From NCBI GenBank assembly GCA_934090935.1, contig CAKOKD010000012.1, positions 1-28,985 of the forward strand: a stretch of DNA of 28,985 nt, written 5' to 3'. The notes under the pieces are model-generated. The model was not told the DNA's origin. It worked only from the letters and a program-made list of their open reading frames with translations, and ran no database searches. Positions 1 through 7,678 of this stretch are shown here, piece after piece (the first letter of the stretch is position 1; each line of letters begins with the position of its first letter). Origin of the DNA: an uncultured Bacilli bacterium. GTDB lineage: Bacteria > Bacillota_I > Bacilli_A > RF39 > UBA660. The translations under genes were made by a program, and so were the position numbers.

Positions 1-437
<437 letters not shown>

Positions 438-442
<5 letters not shown>

Positions 443-500
443 TATAAATTATAATTGATGAGTCATTATCTTGTTTTTAAAGAACAAAATCATATAAATT
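438..500 (+). repeat. 13-bp direct repeat bracketing the 23S-5S spacer
   Basis: AATCATATAAATT occurs at 438-450, at the predicted 23S 3' end, and again at 488-500, 12 nt before the 5S start. The spacer carries no tRNA gene. The repeat may relate to rRNA processing or may be an accident of A/T-rich sequence. Confidence 0.45.
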
Positions 501-512
501 TGTTAAAAATAT

Positions 513-616
513 GTTTGTGACGATAGCTTAGTGGACACACCTCTTCCCATACCGAACAGAGAAGTTAAGCACTAATACGCCGACGATAGTGTAAGCGAAA
601 ATAGGGAGTTGCAAAC
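513..616 (+). rRNA. 5S ribosomal RNA
   Basis: The core TTCCCATACCGAACAGAGAAG (545-565) is the conserved 5S segment. The ends GTTTGTGAC (513-521) and GTTGCAAAC (608-616) pair as a 9-bp helix I with two G-U pairs. The molecule is about 104 nt, shorter than the roughly 116 nt of Bacillus, mainly because the helix IV region is reduced. Short 5S RNAs are known from Mollicutes. The order 23S-5S without an intervening tRNA shows the tail of a normal rRNA operon. Confidence 0.93.
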
Positions 617-647
617 TATTTTTTTTTGCGTTAAATTGCAACTTTTT
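608..647 (+). terminator. rRNA operon terminator
   Basis: A run of nine T (619-627) follows the 5S terminal helix directly. A second arm TTGCAAC (636-642) is complementary to GTTGCAA at 608-614 and is itself followed by TTTTT (643-647). Either T-run could end the rRNA transcript; the two hairpins would compete for the same 5S 3' strand. Confidence 0.6.
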
Positions 648-649
648 AT

Positions 650-658
650 TGATATAAT
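650..658 (+). promoter_or_regulatory. Extended -10 promoter for the DUF4234 gene
   Basis: TGATATAAT (650-658) is a perfect extended -10. A second candidate TGGTATTAT lies at 668-676, and either would give a short leader before the ATG at 699. No clear -35 was seen. Confidence 0.5.
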
Positions 659-698
659 TTTATAAGATGGTATTATATTTATAGAGAGGAGTTTTTAT

Positions 699-1049
699 AT
701 GGTAAAAGAAAAAAATATTGCAGTATCAATTATTCTTTATTTTGTAACATGTGGAATATATTATTTAATCTATATGGTAGAATCTACACAAGATGTTGAT
801 ATTGTATCAAACAATCCTGAAAAAAGAAGTGGAGGAACTGTAGTATTACTATCAATAATTACATGTGGAATATATGGATTTTATTGGTGGTATAAACAAG
901 GTGAATTGATGGAAAAAGCTAATGCTGAGAGTCAAAAAGCATCTTCATCGAGTGCTGTTCTATATCTATTACTTTCATTGTTTGGTTTATCATTTATTAA
1001 TATGATATTATTACAATCTGACTTAAATAAATATGCTTCTAAAAATTAA
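699..1049 (+). CDS. DUF4234 domain membrane protein
   Basis: A 116-aa membrane protein that fits the DUF4234 family, whose function is unknown. Two copies of a hydrophobic motif T-C-G-I-Y occur (about residues 17-21 and 51-55), the first in a segment reading VTCGIYYLIYMV and the second in ITCGIYGFYWWY. A third hydrophobic segment (about 86-103) follows, so three membrane spans are likely. The family typically has repeated GIY motifs and aromatic residues at the membrane edge, as here. The start is supported by GAGAGGAG a few bases upstream. It is the first gene after the rRNA operon and has its own promoter. A terminator follows. Confidence 0.85.
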   Translation: MVKEKNIAVSIILYFVTCGIYYLIYMVESTQDVDIVSNNPEKRSGGTVVLLSIITCGIYGFYWWYKQGELMEKANAESQKASSSSAVLYLLLSLFGLSFINMILLQSDLNKYASKN

Positions 1050-1067
1050 GATTGTTTTAATTGCTTT

Positions 1068-1098
1068 GAACTATTATAATATTAGTAGTTCTTTTTTT
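1068..1098 (+). terminator. Terminator whose loop contains the next gene's -10
   Basis: GAACTA (1068-1073) pairs with TAGTTC (1086-1091), followed by seven T (1092-1098). The loop contains TATAAT (1075-1080), placed correctly to be the -10 of the DUF2752 gene starting at 1110. Confidence 0.65.
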
Positions 1099-1109
1099 AT
1101 GGAGGTATT

Positions 1110-1505
1110 ATGCTAAAAAAAATATTAAATAAAGGGTATTTAACGGTTACGTTTGCTATTCTTATAATTTATGGATTAACCTACATAGTCACGAAAAATG
1201 GTATACCATGCATTTTTCATAAAGTCACTGGCCTTTTTTGCCCAGGATGTGGTATAACTCGAATGTTCATAAGTCTATTTAAACTCAATATTTATCAAGC
1301 GTTTAGATATAATTCTCTAGTTTTTATTTTACTTATATTAAGTATCCTATACTTTCTAGTAGATTGTTTAAAATATAGAATGGTTAAAACTCATATAAAA
1401 CTTCCAGAAAATGCTTATATTATCTTATTAATAATTGTTATTGGCTTTGGAATTCTTAGAAATATACCCTTATTTTCCTATTTAGCTCCAACTATTGTAA
1501 ATTAA
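1110..1505 (+). CDS. DUF2752 domain membrane protein
   Basis: A 131-aa integral membrane protein with the hallmark DUF2752 motif CPGCGITRMF (about residues 44-53), preceded by an N-terminal span (about 10-28). Two further hydrophobic stretches follow (about 70-86 and 101-119). The function of DUF2752 is not established; the two Cys next to a membrane segment are the conserved signature. GGAGGT sits just before the ATG. The gene probably starts transcription from a TATAAT inside the preceding terminator loop. About 70 bp separate it from tsaE, which has its own promoter. Confidence 0.85.
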   Translation: MLKKILNKGYLTVTFAILIIYGLTYIVTKNGIPCIFHKVTGLFCPGCGITRMFISLFKLNIYQAFRYNSLVFILLILSILYFLVDCLKYRMVKTHIKLPENAYIILLIIVIGFGILRNIPLFSYLAPTIVN

Positions 1506-1527
1506 TTATAAAATGCATAAATAGGTA

Positions 1528-1557
1528 TTGATATAAATATTTCTTTGTTGTTATAAT
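1528..1557 (+). promoter_or_regulatory. tsaE promoter
   Basis: -35 TTGATA (1528-1533), 18-bp spacer, then TATAAT (1552-1557) preceded by TG, making an extended -10. The predicted transcript start, near 1564, falls at the edge of the Shine-Dalgarno AGGTGAT (1563-1569), so the leader is only about 10 nt. Confidence 0.65.
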
Positions 1558-1573
1558 GAATTAGGTGATAAGA

Positions 1574-2026
1574 ATGGATTATAAATATACATCAAGAAAT
1601 GAAATCGATACTATGGAATTAGCTGAAAATATTGAATCAGAAAAGTTTCCAGGAATGATAATCTGTTTAGATGGCGAACTTGGAAGTGGAAAAACAGTTT
1701 TTGTTAAAGGTTTTGCTAAATCATTAGGTATTACAGAGAATATAACTAGTCCAACTTTCAATATTGTAAAAGAATATGAAAGTGGAGAAATGAAGTTAAA
1801 TCATATGGATGTTTATCGTATAGAGGATACTGATGAAACTATTGCATTTAATGATTATTTTAAAGGTGATGGAGTAACTATAATTGAATGGGCTGAGCTT
1901 ATTGAAGATAAATTACCAGATGAAAGATTAGAAATTAAATTTAAAGTAATTGATGAAAATACTCGTGTATTAGTGTTAAAACCATATGGACAAAAATACG
2001 AAGATTTAGTTAATTATGTACTATAA
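1574..2026 (+). CDS. tsaE: tRNA threonylcarbamoyladenosine biosynthesis ATPase TsaE
   Basis: TsaE is the small ATPase that works with TsaB and TsaD to transfer threonylcarbamoyl to A37 of ANN-decoding tRNAs (t6A). The 150-aa protein has the Walker A motif GELGSGKT (residues 34-41), then SPTFNIVKEY and HMDVYRI, all typical of TsaE, and ends near the family's usual length. I place the start at ATG 1574. An in-frame GTG at 1565 overlaps the Shine-Dalgarno AGGTGAT and is unlikely. It is cytoplasmic. A terminator separates it from tsaB, so the t6A genes form two adjacent transcription units. The required TsaC/TsaC2 is not in the window. Confidence 0.95.
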   Translation: MDYKYTSRNEIDTMELAENIESEKFPGMIICLDGELGSGKTVFVKGFAKSLGITENITSPTFNIVKEYESGEMKLNHMDVYRIEDTDETIAFNDYFKGDGVTIIEWAELIEDKLPDERLEIKFKVIDENTRVLVLKPYGQKYEDLVNYVL

Positions 2027-2050
2027 ATACCTGCTTATGGTATTTTTTTT
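2025..2050 (+). terminator. Terminator after tsaE
   Basis: AAATACC (2025-2031) pairs with GGTATTT (2039-2045) around a 7-nt loop, followed by T to 2050. The stem begins within the tsaE stop codon. Confidence 0.75.
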
Positions 2051-2060
2051 TCTCATTTTT

Positions 2061-2069
2061 TGTTATAAT
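2061..2069 (+). promoter_or_regulatory. Extended -10 promoter of tsaB-rimI-tsaD
   Basis: TGTTATAAT is a perfect extended -10, 19 nt before the tsaB ATG. The Shine-Dalgarno GGAAGTGAT (2077-2085) would start almost at the transcript's 5' end. Confidence 0.6.
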
Positions 2070-2088
2070 AACAATCGGAAGTGATGAT

Positions 2089-2661
2089 ATGTATTCATTA
2101 TTTATAGATACTCATGATTTAGATTTGGTTATAGCATTGTATAAAGATAAAAAACTAAAAGATAAAGAGATAAAAGAATCATTAAGAAATCATTCTGATT
2201 ACACGATGCCAATAATTGATGAAATAATAAAAAGAAATAATATCGGTGTCCATGATATAAAAGAGATATTGGTGGTTAATGGACCTGGATCATTTACTGG
2301 TGTAAGAATTGGAGTTACAATTGCTAAAATGTTGGCATATACTTTAAATGTTCCAATAAAAAGCATAGATTCAATCACAATGTATGGAATATCTGATAAT
2401 GATCCAGATAAAAAATTGGTGTTAATTCCTGATGTTAAAGGATCATATGGTGGAGTATTTGAAAATAATAAACTAATAGGCAAATTATTTTATAAATCAA
2501 AAGCTGAATTAGAAGAATATATTAAGGAAAATAATATAAATAAAATTGTTGAAAACAACATAGATTTCAACAAAATAATTGAACACTTTGAAAATATTGA
2601 GCCAACCCTTGCTCATGTTGTTAATCCTATATATGTTAAAGTTATTGAGGCTTTAAAATGA
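2089..2661 (+). CDS. tsaB: tRNA threonylcarbamoyladenosine biosynthesis protein TsaB
   Basis: TsaB is the inactive TsaD-like paralogue that bridges TsaD and TsaE in the t6A complex. The 190-aa protein has the family signature GPGSFTGVRIGV (residues 67-78) followed by AKMLAY and IKSIDS. It lacks the metal-binding histidine pair of TsaD, as expected. It is somewhat shorter than E. coli TsaB (about 230 aa), with a reduced C-terminal half, common in Firmicutes and reduced genomes. Its TGA stop overlaps the rimI ATG (ATGA at 2658-2661), so translation of the two is probably coupled. TGA used as a stop here argues against a mycoplasma-type code. Confidence 0.94.
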   Translation: MYSLFIDTHDLDLVIALYKDKKLKDKEIKESLRNHSDYTMPIIDEIIKRNNIGVHDIKEILVVNGPGSFTGVRIGVTIAKMLAYTLNVPIKSIDSITMYGISDNDPDKKLVLIPDVKGSYGGVFENNKLIGKLFYKSKAELEEYIKENNINKIVENNIDFNKIIEHFENIEPTLAHVVNPIYVKVIEALK

Positions 2662-3089
2662 TAAGAACTTATAAAATTAGTGATTTAAAAACAATTGATT
2701 ATATTGGAAATCAAATAAAACTAAATTTTGTGAATGAATATGATATAGATAAAATCGAACTATACGACTGGTTAAATTTATTAGTATATGAAGAAAATGA
2801 CAAAGTGGTAGGATTTATTGAATTTGCAAATAATGTAGGAAATATTGATATTTATACAATCGCGGTTGATGAAAACTTTAAACGTCATGGAATTGCAACT
2901 CAACTTATAGATTATGTAAAAGGAAACTATGATTATGAAACAATTACTTTAGAGGTTCGAAGTAAAAATGATGTGGCGATTAAAATGTACCAAAAAAATG
3001 GTTTTGAAGTTATCAACACAAGAAAAAAATATTACGAAAATGATGATGCATATGTTATGCAATATAAAAATAGTAAAGGAAGTATATAG
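2658..3089 (+). CDS. rimI: GNAT N-acetyltransferase, RimI-type
   Basis: A 143-aa GNAT-fold acetyltransferase. The acetyl-CoA-binding motif A is visible as VDENFKRHGIATQLI (about residues 72-86, R/Q-x-x-G-x-A type), and the C-terminal part has the typical EVRSKNDVAIKMYQKNGF. RimI acetylates the N-terminus of ribosomal protein S18 in E. coli. Its gene lies between tsaB and tsaD in many Firmicutes, as here, and that context is the main reason for the symbol; another protein substrate is possible. It overlaps tsaB by 4 nt, and its stop codon is immediately followed by the tsaD ATG. Confidence 0.88.
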   Translation: MIRTYKISDLKTIDYIGNQIKLNFVNEYDIDKIELYDWLNLLVYEENDKVVGFIEFANNVGNIDIYTIAVDENFKRHGIATQLIDYVKGNYDYETITLEVRSKNDVAIKMYQKNGFEVINTRKKYYENDDAYVMQYKNSKGSI

Positions 3090-4100
3090 ATGAAAGATGT
3101 TTATATATTAGGAATAGAATCAAGCTGTGATGAAACAAGCATGTCAATTGTAAAAAATGGAGTAGAAGAAATAGCTACTACAGTATTTACCCAAATGGAT
3201 ACACATGCTTTATATGGCGGAGTAGTGCCAGAAATTGCTTCTAGAATGCACACTGAAGCTATAACTTTAGTTTTAGAGGATTTACTTTCTAAGACGAATT
3301 TAACTGTAGATGATGTTGATGCAATAGCTGTAACTTATGCTCCTGGATTGTTAGGAAGCTTACTTGTAGGAGTTGAAGCTGCTAAAGTATTGTCACTTGT
3401 TTATAATAAGCCATTAATCGCGACTCATCATATTGCTGGACATATTTATGCAAATAACTTAGTTAAAAGATTAACTTTTCCTCTACTAGGAATTGTTGTA
3501 AGTGGAGGACACACTGAACTAATTATTATGAAGGACGACTATGAATTTGAAGTAATTGGTACAACTTTGGATGATGCTATAGGTGAGTGTTTTGACAAAG
3601 TTGCTCGAGTTTTAGACCTTCCATATCCTGGTGGACCAAATGTTGAAAAATATGCTGAAAAGGGAAGCAGTTCTTATAATTTACCGATTCCAATGGACAA
3701 TGATTCTTTAGATTTTTCCTTTAGTGGCTTAAAAAGCGCGGTAATAAATTTAAATCATAATGAAAAAATGCGTGGTAATGAAGTTAGAAAATACGATTTA
3801 GCTTGTTCATTTCAAACAATAGCAGTTGATCAAATCGTTAGAAAGACACGTTTAGCTTTAGAAAAATATGATTTAAAAAGAGTGATTGTTGCTGGTGGAG
3901 TAAGTGCGAATAAATATCTAAGACAAGAAATTGAAAAATTAACTACTGAAAAAGGTGTAGAACTAACTATTCCTCCTATGAAATATTGCACTGACAATGC
4001 TACAATGATTGCAGCAGCAGCATATTATCAATACATAAAAAAAGACTTTGCTGATTTAAGTTTAAAAGCTAAAAGCCAAGAATACTTTTTTACTAAATAA
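3090..4100 (+). CDS. tsaD: tRNA N6-adenosine threonylcarbamoyltransferase TsaD
   Basis: TsaD is the catalytic subunit that transfers the threonylcarbamoyl group from its AMP intermediate to tRNA A37. The 336-aa protein is of normal family length. It starts with ILGIESSCDETS (residues 6-17). It has the metal-binding HxxxH in ATHHIAGHIYA (His114 and His118), the nucleotide-binding VSGGHTEL, and the late CTDNATMIA motif with a conserved Asp. It is the last gene of the tsaB-rimI-tsaD operon, with no gap to rimI, and is followed by a good terminator. Universally conserved and usually essential. Confidence 0.97.
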   Translation: MKDVYILGIESSCDETSMSIVKNGVEEIATTVFTQMDTHALYGGVVPEIASRMHTEAITLVLEDLLSKTNLTVDDVDAIAVTYAPGLLGSLLVGVEAAKVLSLVYNKPLIATHHIAGHIYANNLVKRLTFPLLGIVVSGGHTELIIMKDDYEFEVIGTTLDDAIGECFDKVARVLDLPYPGGPNVEKYAEKGSSSYNLPIPMDNDSLDFSFSGLKSAVINLNHNEKMRGNEVRKYDLACSFQTIAVDQIVRKTRLALEKYDLKRVIVAGGVSANKYLRQEIEKLTTEKGVELTIPPMKYCTDNATMIAAAAYYQYIKKDFADLSLKAKSQEYFFTK

Positions 4101-4121
4101 GATGTTATATCTTATTTTTTT
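4096..4121 (+). terminator. Terminator after tsaD
   Basis: AATAAGAT (4096-4103) pairs with ATCTTATT (4109-4116) around loop GTTAT, followed by T to 4121. The tsaD stop codon lies inside the left arm. Confidence 0.8.
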
Positions 4122-4122
4122 A

Positions 4123-4131
4123 TGCTATAAT
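4123..4131 (+). promoter_or_regulatory. Extended -10 promoter of the phosphoketolase gene
   Basis: TGCTATAAT starts 1 nt after the T-run of the tsaD terminator and 41 nt before the phosphoketolase ATG. Its -35 region would fall inside the terminator stem, so recognition probably depends on the extended -10. Confidence 0.55.
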
Positions 4132-4163
4132 TTATACATAATAGAATAAGATAGGGGATAGAA

Positions 4164-6455
4164 ATGAAGACATTAACTGATCACGAATTAAATATATTAA
4201 ACAATTATTTTAATGCTACAAATTACTTAGCTGTGGGTCAACTATATTTGTTAAAAAATCCACTTTTAAAAACTAAATTAACAATGGATGATGTTAAACC
4301 TAGAGTTGTTGGTCATTTTGGAACAATACCAGGAAGCAATTTTATTTTTACGCATTTAAATCGTGTAATAACTAAATATGATTTAAATATGATATATTTT
4401 GTAGGTCCTGGTCATGGAGGCCAAGTAGCGGTTACCAATGCTTATTTAGACGGAACATACACTGAAATATATCCTAAAATAACTAAAGATGAAGCTGGTT
4501 TACAAAAATTATTTAAGCAATTTTCTTTCCCAGGAGGAGTATCTAGTCATGTTGCTCCAGAAACTCCAGGAAGTATTCATGAAGGTGGCGAGCTTGGTTA
4601 TTCACTTATACACGCCTTTGGAGCAGTTTTAGATAATCCTGATTTAATCGCTGTTTCAATTGTAGGAGATGGAGAAGCTGAGACTGGTCCACTTGCGACA
4701 TCATGGAATATAAACAAATTTATTAATCCAAATACAGATGGTGTTGTTCTACCAATCGTGCATTTAAACGGTTATAAAATATCAAATCCAACAGTTTTAT
4801 CAAGAATGAGTACTGAAGAAATTACATCTTTATTTAAAGGATATGGATGGGATGTTTATTTTGTTGAGGATAACAATAACTCAATAGACGAAATGCAAGA
4901 AAAAATGGCTACAACAATGGATGAAATCATCACAAAAATAAAGAAAATAAAAGATGAATATAAAGTTAAGGAGAACATAACTTATCCTAAGTGGCCAATG
5001 ATAATTCTAAGAACAAAAAAAGGTTGGACAGGTCCAAAAGAAACAGAAGGTAGTTTTAAAGCACATCAAGTTCCAATCGAAATAACTGATGAAAGCAAAT
5101 TGCAAGAACTTGAAGAATGGTTAAAAAGTTACCATCCAGAAAATATTTTTAATGATGATGGTTCAATCAAGGAAGAAATCCTATCATTTTTACCAAAAGG
5201 AAATAGAAGAATGAGTGCTAACCCAATATGTAATGGAGGCTTATTATTGAAAGAATTAAAAACTCCGGATATAAAGAACTATATGCTTGATGCTCATCAT
5301 GGCGATATTGTAAGCCGCGATATGTATAACTTAGGTGCTTATTTAAGAGACGTAATTAAGCTTAATGAACAGAATCATAACTTTAGAATATTTGGTCCAG
5401 ATGAAGCTATGAGCAATCGTTTGAATCAAGTATTTGAAGCAACAGATAGACAATGGTTAATGCCAATCGGAGAAAAAGATGAACACGTTAGTCCATATGG
5501 TAGAGTATTGGATTCATATTTATCAGAACATTTTGCAGAAGGTGCTTTAGAAGGATATTTACTTACAGGTAGACATGGTCTAATTCATTCATATGAGTCA
5601 TTTATTAGAGTAGTTGATTCAATGATAGGTATTCATGCAAAATGGCTTAAAATGACTAAAGAACTGCCTTGGAGAGCTCCTATATCATCTTTAAACATAA
5701 TTGAAACTAGCCACATATGGCAACAAGATCATAATGGTTATACTCATCAAGAACCAGGATTTATAAATCATGTTTTAAACAAAAAAAGAGATATAATAGA
5801 CATATATCTTCCATATGATACAAATTCACTTATTTATACAGTTGATAAGTGCTTAAAAAGTAAAAATATGATTAACACAATTATTGCTTCTAAGCATGAT
5901 CGCCCTCAATGGTTAAATTATGAAGAGACAATAAAACATTGTGAAAAAGGAATTGGAATATGGGACTTTGCTAGTGATGAAAATCCTGATATAATCCTAG
6001 CTTGTGCCGGAGAAACACCAACTCTTGAAGTATTAGCTGCAACCAGTATTTTAAAAGAAAAAACTGATATTAAGGTTAGAGTAGTTAACGTAGTATTCCT
6101 AGAAACTTTAGATGAACTTCCAGAAGAAGAATTCAATAAGTTGTTCCCAATTGGAATTCCAGTAATCTTTAATTTCCATGGATATCCAAATGTTATAAGA
6201 GAGCTTACTTATAATAGAAAACAAAAGTTTATAATTCATGGCTATGAAGAAGAGGGCGCAATTACTACTCCATTTGATATGCGTGTTTTAAATAAAATAG
6301 ATAGATTTCATTTAGTAATAGAAGTACTAGAGTTATTAAATAAAAATGAAGATGTAAAAAGATACTGTCAAGATGAGTTGATGAAACATTATGATTATAT
6401 TCGTGAGATTGGACAAGACCTAGATGAAGTTTTGAATTGGAAATGGAAAGATTAA
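4164..6455 (+). CDS. xfp: Phosphoketolase (xylulose-5-phosphate / fructose-6-phosphate)
   Basis: A thiamine diphosphate enzyme that splits xylulose 5-phosphate (and often fructose 6-phosphate) with phosphate to acetyl phosphate plus glyceraldehyde 3-phosphate (or erythrose 4-phosphate). The 763-aa protein is slightly shorter than the usual 790-830. Family motifs in order: HFGTIPG (51-57), GPGHGGQ (81-87), SHVAPETPGSIHEGGELGY (128-146), and the ThDP/Mg-binding GDGEAETGP (168-176). The transketolase-like central and C-terminal domains follow, with HQEPGFINH near 530. It is cytoplasmic and monocistronic, with its own promoter and terminator. It gives ATP through acetate kinase from acetyl phosphate and suggests heterofermentative sugar use. 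XFP and XPK types cannot be told apart here. Confidence 0.96.
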   Translation: MKTLTDHELNILNNYFNATNYLAVGQLYLLKNPLLKTKLTMDDVKPRVVGHFGTIPGSNFIFTHLNRVITKYDLNMIYFVGPGHGGQVAVTNAYLDGTYTEIYPKITKDEAGLQKLFKQFSFPGGVSSHVAPETPGSIHEGGELGYSLIHAFGAVLDNPDLIAVSIVGDGEAETGPLATSWNINKFINPNTDGVVLPIVHLNGYKISNPTVLSRMSTEEITSLFKGYGWDVYFVEDNNNSIDEMQEKMATTMDEIITKIKKIKDEYKVKENITYPKWPMIILRTKKGWTGPKETEGSFKAHQVPIEITDESKLQELEEWLKSYHPENIFNDDGSIKEEILSFLPKGNRRMSANPICNGGLLLKELKTPDIKNYMLDAHHGDIVSRDMYNLGAYLRDVIKLNEQNHNFRIFGPDEAMSNRLNQVFEATDRQWLMPIGEKDEHVSPYGRVLDSYLSEHFAEGALEGYLLTGRHGLIHSYESFIRVVDSMIGIHAKWLKMTKELPWRAPISSLNIIETSHIWQQDHNGYTHQEPGFINHVLNKKRDIIDIYLPYDTNSLIYTVDKCLKSKNMINTIIASKHDRPQWLNYEETIKHCEKGIGIWDFASDENPDIILACAGETPTLEVLAATSILKEKTDIKVRVVNVVFLETLDELPEEEFNKLFPIGIPVIFNFHGYPNVIRELTYNRKQKFIIHGYEEEGAITTPFDMRVLNKIDRFHLVIEVLELLNKNEDVKRYCQDELMKHYDYIREIGQDLDEVLNWKWKD

Positions 6456-6467
6456 CTTTCCGTTTTT
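6443..6467 (+). terminator. Terminator overlapping the phosphoketolase stop
   Basis: ATGGAAAG (6443-6450) pairs with CTTTCCGT (6456-6463) with one wobble pair, followed by a T-run. The phosphoketolase TAA stop lies in the 5-nt loop. The convergent hydrolase gene ends at 6466, just beyond. Confidence 0.75.
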
Positions 6468-6888
6468 ATTTTATTTCTTTACACATTCCAGCATCAGGTT
6501 CATAAAAACAATGAGATTTATATCTACCAGAAAGTTCTTGGCCATACCAAACATTTTTACAACTTTTGTTTCCTGGTGCATAGAACCAAAGTGCATTAGT
6601 CGCTGGATAAAAATATTCGCCTCTTAAACATCTCTTAGCTAAATTTTTTTCTTTAGTTGTAGAAGACGATTGAAAAAGAGAACTAGTTGATCCAACGAAA
6701 CCTCCAGGGGATTGATAAACTATTCCTTCAATAGTCCTAATATTTTTAAAAAGATCGCATGTAACAAGAACACGATTAATGATTACATTTCCAACCATAA
6801 GCATTGCAAGCGCTCCATCACTTAGAGCTTCAGCTCGCATAAGTCTAGCCATCAAATCAAGTTCTTTAGTTGTATAATTTACTAACAT
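6466..6888 (-). CDS. SleB/CwlJ-type cell wall hydrolase
   Basis: A 140-aa protein consisting almost only of a Hydrolase_2 (SleB/CwlJ C-terminal) domain, which acts on peptidoglycan. Visible family features: ARLMRAEA near residues 14-21, with Glu20 as the expected catalytic acid; VGNVIINRVL; the segment FVGSTSSLFQ; and ALWFYAPG. There is no signal peptide or lipobox, which is odd for a wall-degrading enzyme: it could be exported another way or act elsewhere. The upstream minus-strand gene is a membrane-anchored SH3 protein, so the pair may work on the envelope. The start is supported by AGGTGAT (6901-6895), which lies in the 3' arm of the preceding terminator. Confidence 0.85.
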   Translation of the reverse strand: MLVNYTTKELDLMARLMRAEALSDGALAMLMVGNVIINRVLVTCDLFKNIRTIEGIVYQSPGGFVGSTSSLFQSSSTTKEKNLAKRCLRGEYFYPATNALWFYAPGNKSCKNVWYGQELSGRYKSHCFYEPDAGMCKEIK

Positions 6889-6923
6889 AAAAAAATCACC
6901 TATAACATTATATGCTACAGGTG
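6889..6923 (-). terminator. Terminator with embedded promoter and Shine-Dalgarno
   Basis: On the minus strand CACCTGTA (6923-6916) pairs with TATAGGTG (6904-6897), followed by seven T (6895-6889). It ends the SH3-protein transcript. The loop holds TATAAT (6912-6907), a good -10 for the hydrolase, and the 3' arm holds the hydrolase Shine-Dalgarno. Transcripts from the loop promoter would start about 12 nt before the ATG and could not form the stem, whereas read-through RNA would bury the Shine-Dalgarno. Confidence 0.6.
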
Positions 6924-6930
6924 TTTATTT

Positions 6931-7566
6931 TTATCTTGGATATTTAGAAAAATCTACAACTTTATTTTCTGATGGTTTAACTGTGAACACAATTTTTTGA
7001 GTTTTACTTGTTTCATTACCAGCACCATCTGTAACTGTATAACGAATCCAATATTGGTCTATTCCTTGATATTCATCAACTTCATGATATACTACATGGG
7101 ATATTTTATAATCTGGTTTATCGTCCCAAACTTCTAAGTGATCATAATTGATATCATCTATGCTATTTACATAATAAATCGCATCATTAAATTTTAATAT
7201 AGGTTTATACACGTCCTTTGGACTATTAACATCTTTTAAATAAGTATGTTTTGAATCGTTTGCAATCCAACCAGTTTCTCCAGCATATTTACCATGATAC
7301 TCAATCTTATACCAAGTCATTACTCCACCAGTATAAACCTCTTGAACAGCAAATATATCACCTTTACTAACCTTACCTAAAGAAGCACTATATTTATCAT
7401 GATCTTTTCTAACATTAAGTTCCTTAATTTGAACTTCAACATACCAACCCTTTTTTATCTCAGCAATTCTTTTTTGCTCAGTTTGATAATTGATAAACTT
7501 TTTAATTCCAAAGTATCCTCCTATAAGAACACCTACTATTAATACAAATGTAAAAAACTTCTTCAT
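6931..7566 (-). CDS. Membrane-anchored SH3 domain protein
   Basis: A 211-aa protein with an N-terminal membrane anchor (about residues 5-23) and an outside part. Residues about 41-107 look like a bacterial SH3 domain: an LNVRKDHDKYSASLGKVSKGDIF pattern at its start, then the closing WYKIEY...GWIAND motif that often binds cell wall peptides. Residues about 120-200 end in YTVTDGAGNETSKTQKI, the pattern of Ig-like/DUF5011-type surface domains. No enzyme domain is seen, so a wall-binding or structural role is likely. A minus-strand promoter is plausible upstream, with GATAAT at 7595-7590. It lies 42 bp upstream of the SleB-type hydrolase, separated by a terminator. Confidence 0.75.
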   Translation of the reverse strand: MKKFFTFVLIVGVLIGGYFGIKKFINYQTEQKRIAEIKKGWYVEVQIKELNVRKDHDKYSASLGKVSKGDIFAVQEVYTGGVMTWYKIEYHGKYAGETGWIANDSKHTYLKDVNSPKDVYKPILKFNDAIYYVNSIDDINYDHLEVWDDKPDYKISHVVYHEVDEYQGIDQYWIRYTVTDGAGNETSKTQKIVFTVKPSENKVVDFSKYPR

Positions 7567-7625
7567 TTTTTCACTTCCTATGTTAATAAATTATCATAAA
7601 TAGCAAAAAATAGCAACAAATCGTG

Positions 7626-7654
7626 TTTACAATATAATTAAATTTTACTATAAT
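7626..7654 (+). promoter_or_regulatory. Promoter of the 250-aa unknown gene
   Basis: TTTACA (7626-7631), exactly 17 bp, then TATAAT (7649-7654). This is the best sigma-70 type site in the window with both hexamers. Confidence 0.75.
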
Positions 7655-7678
7655 AGATAACTACAAGTTGGTGAGTAT

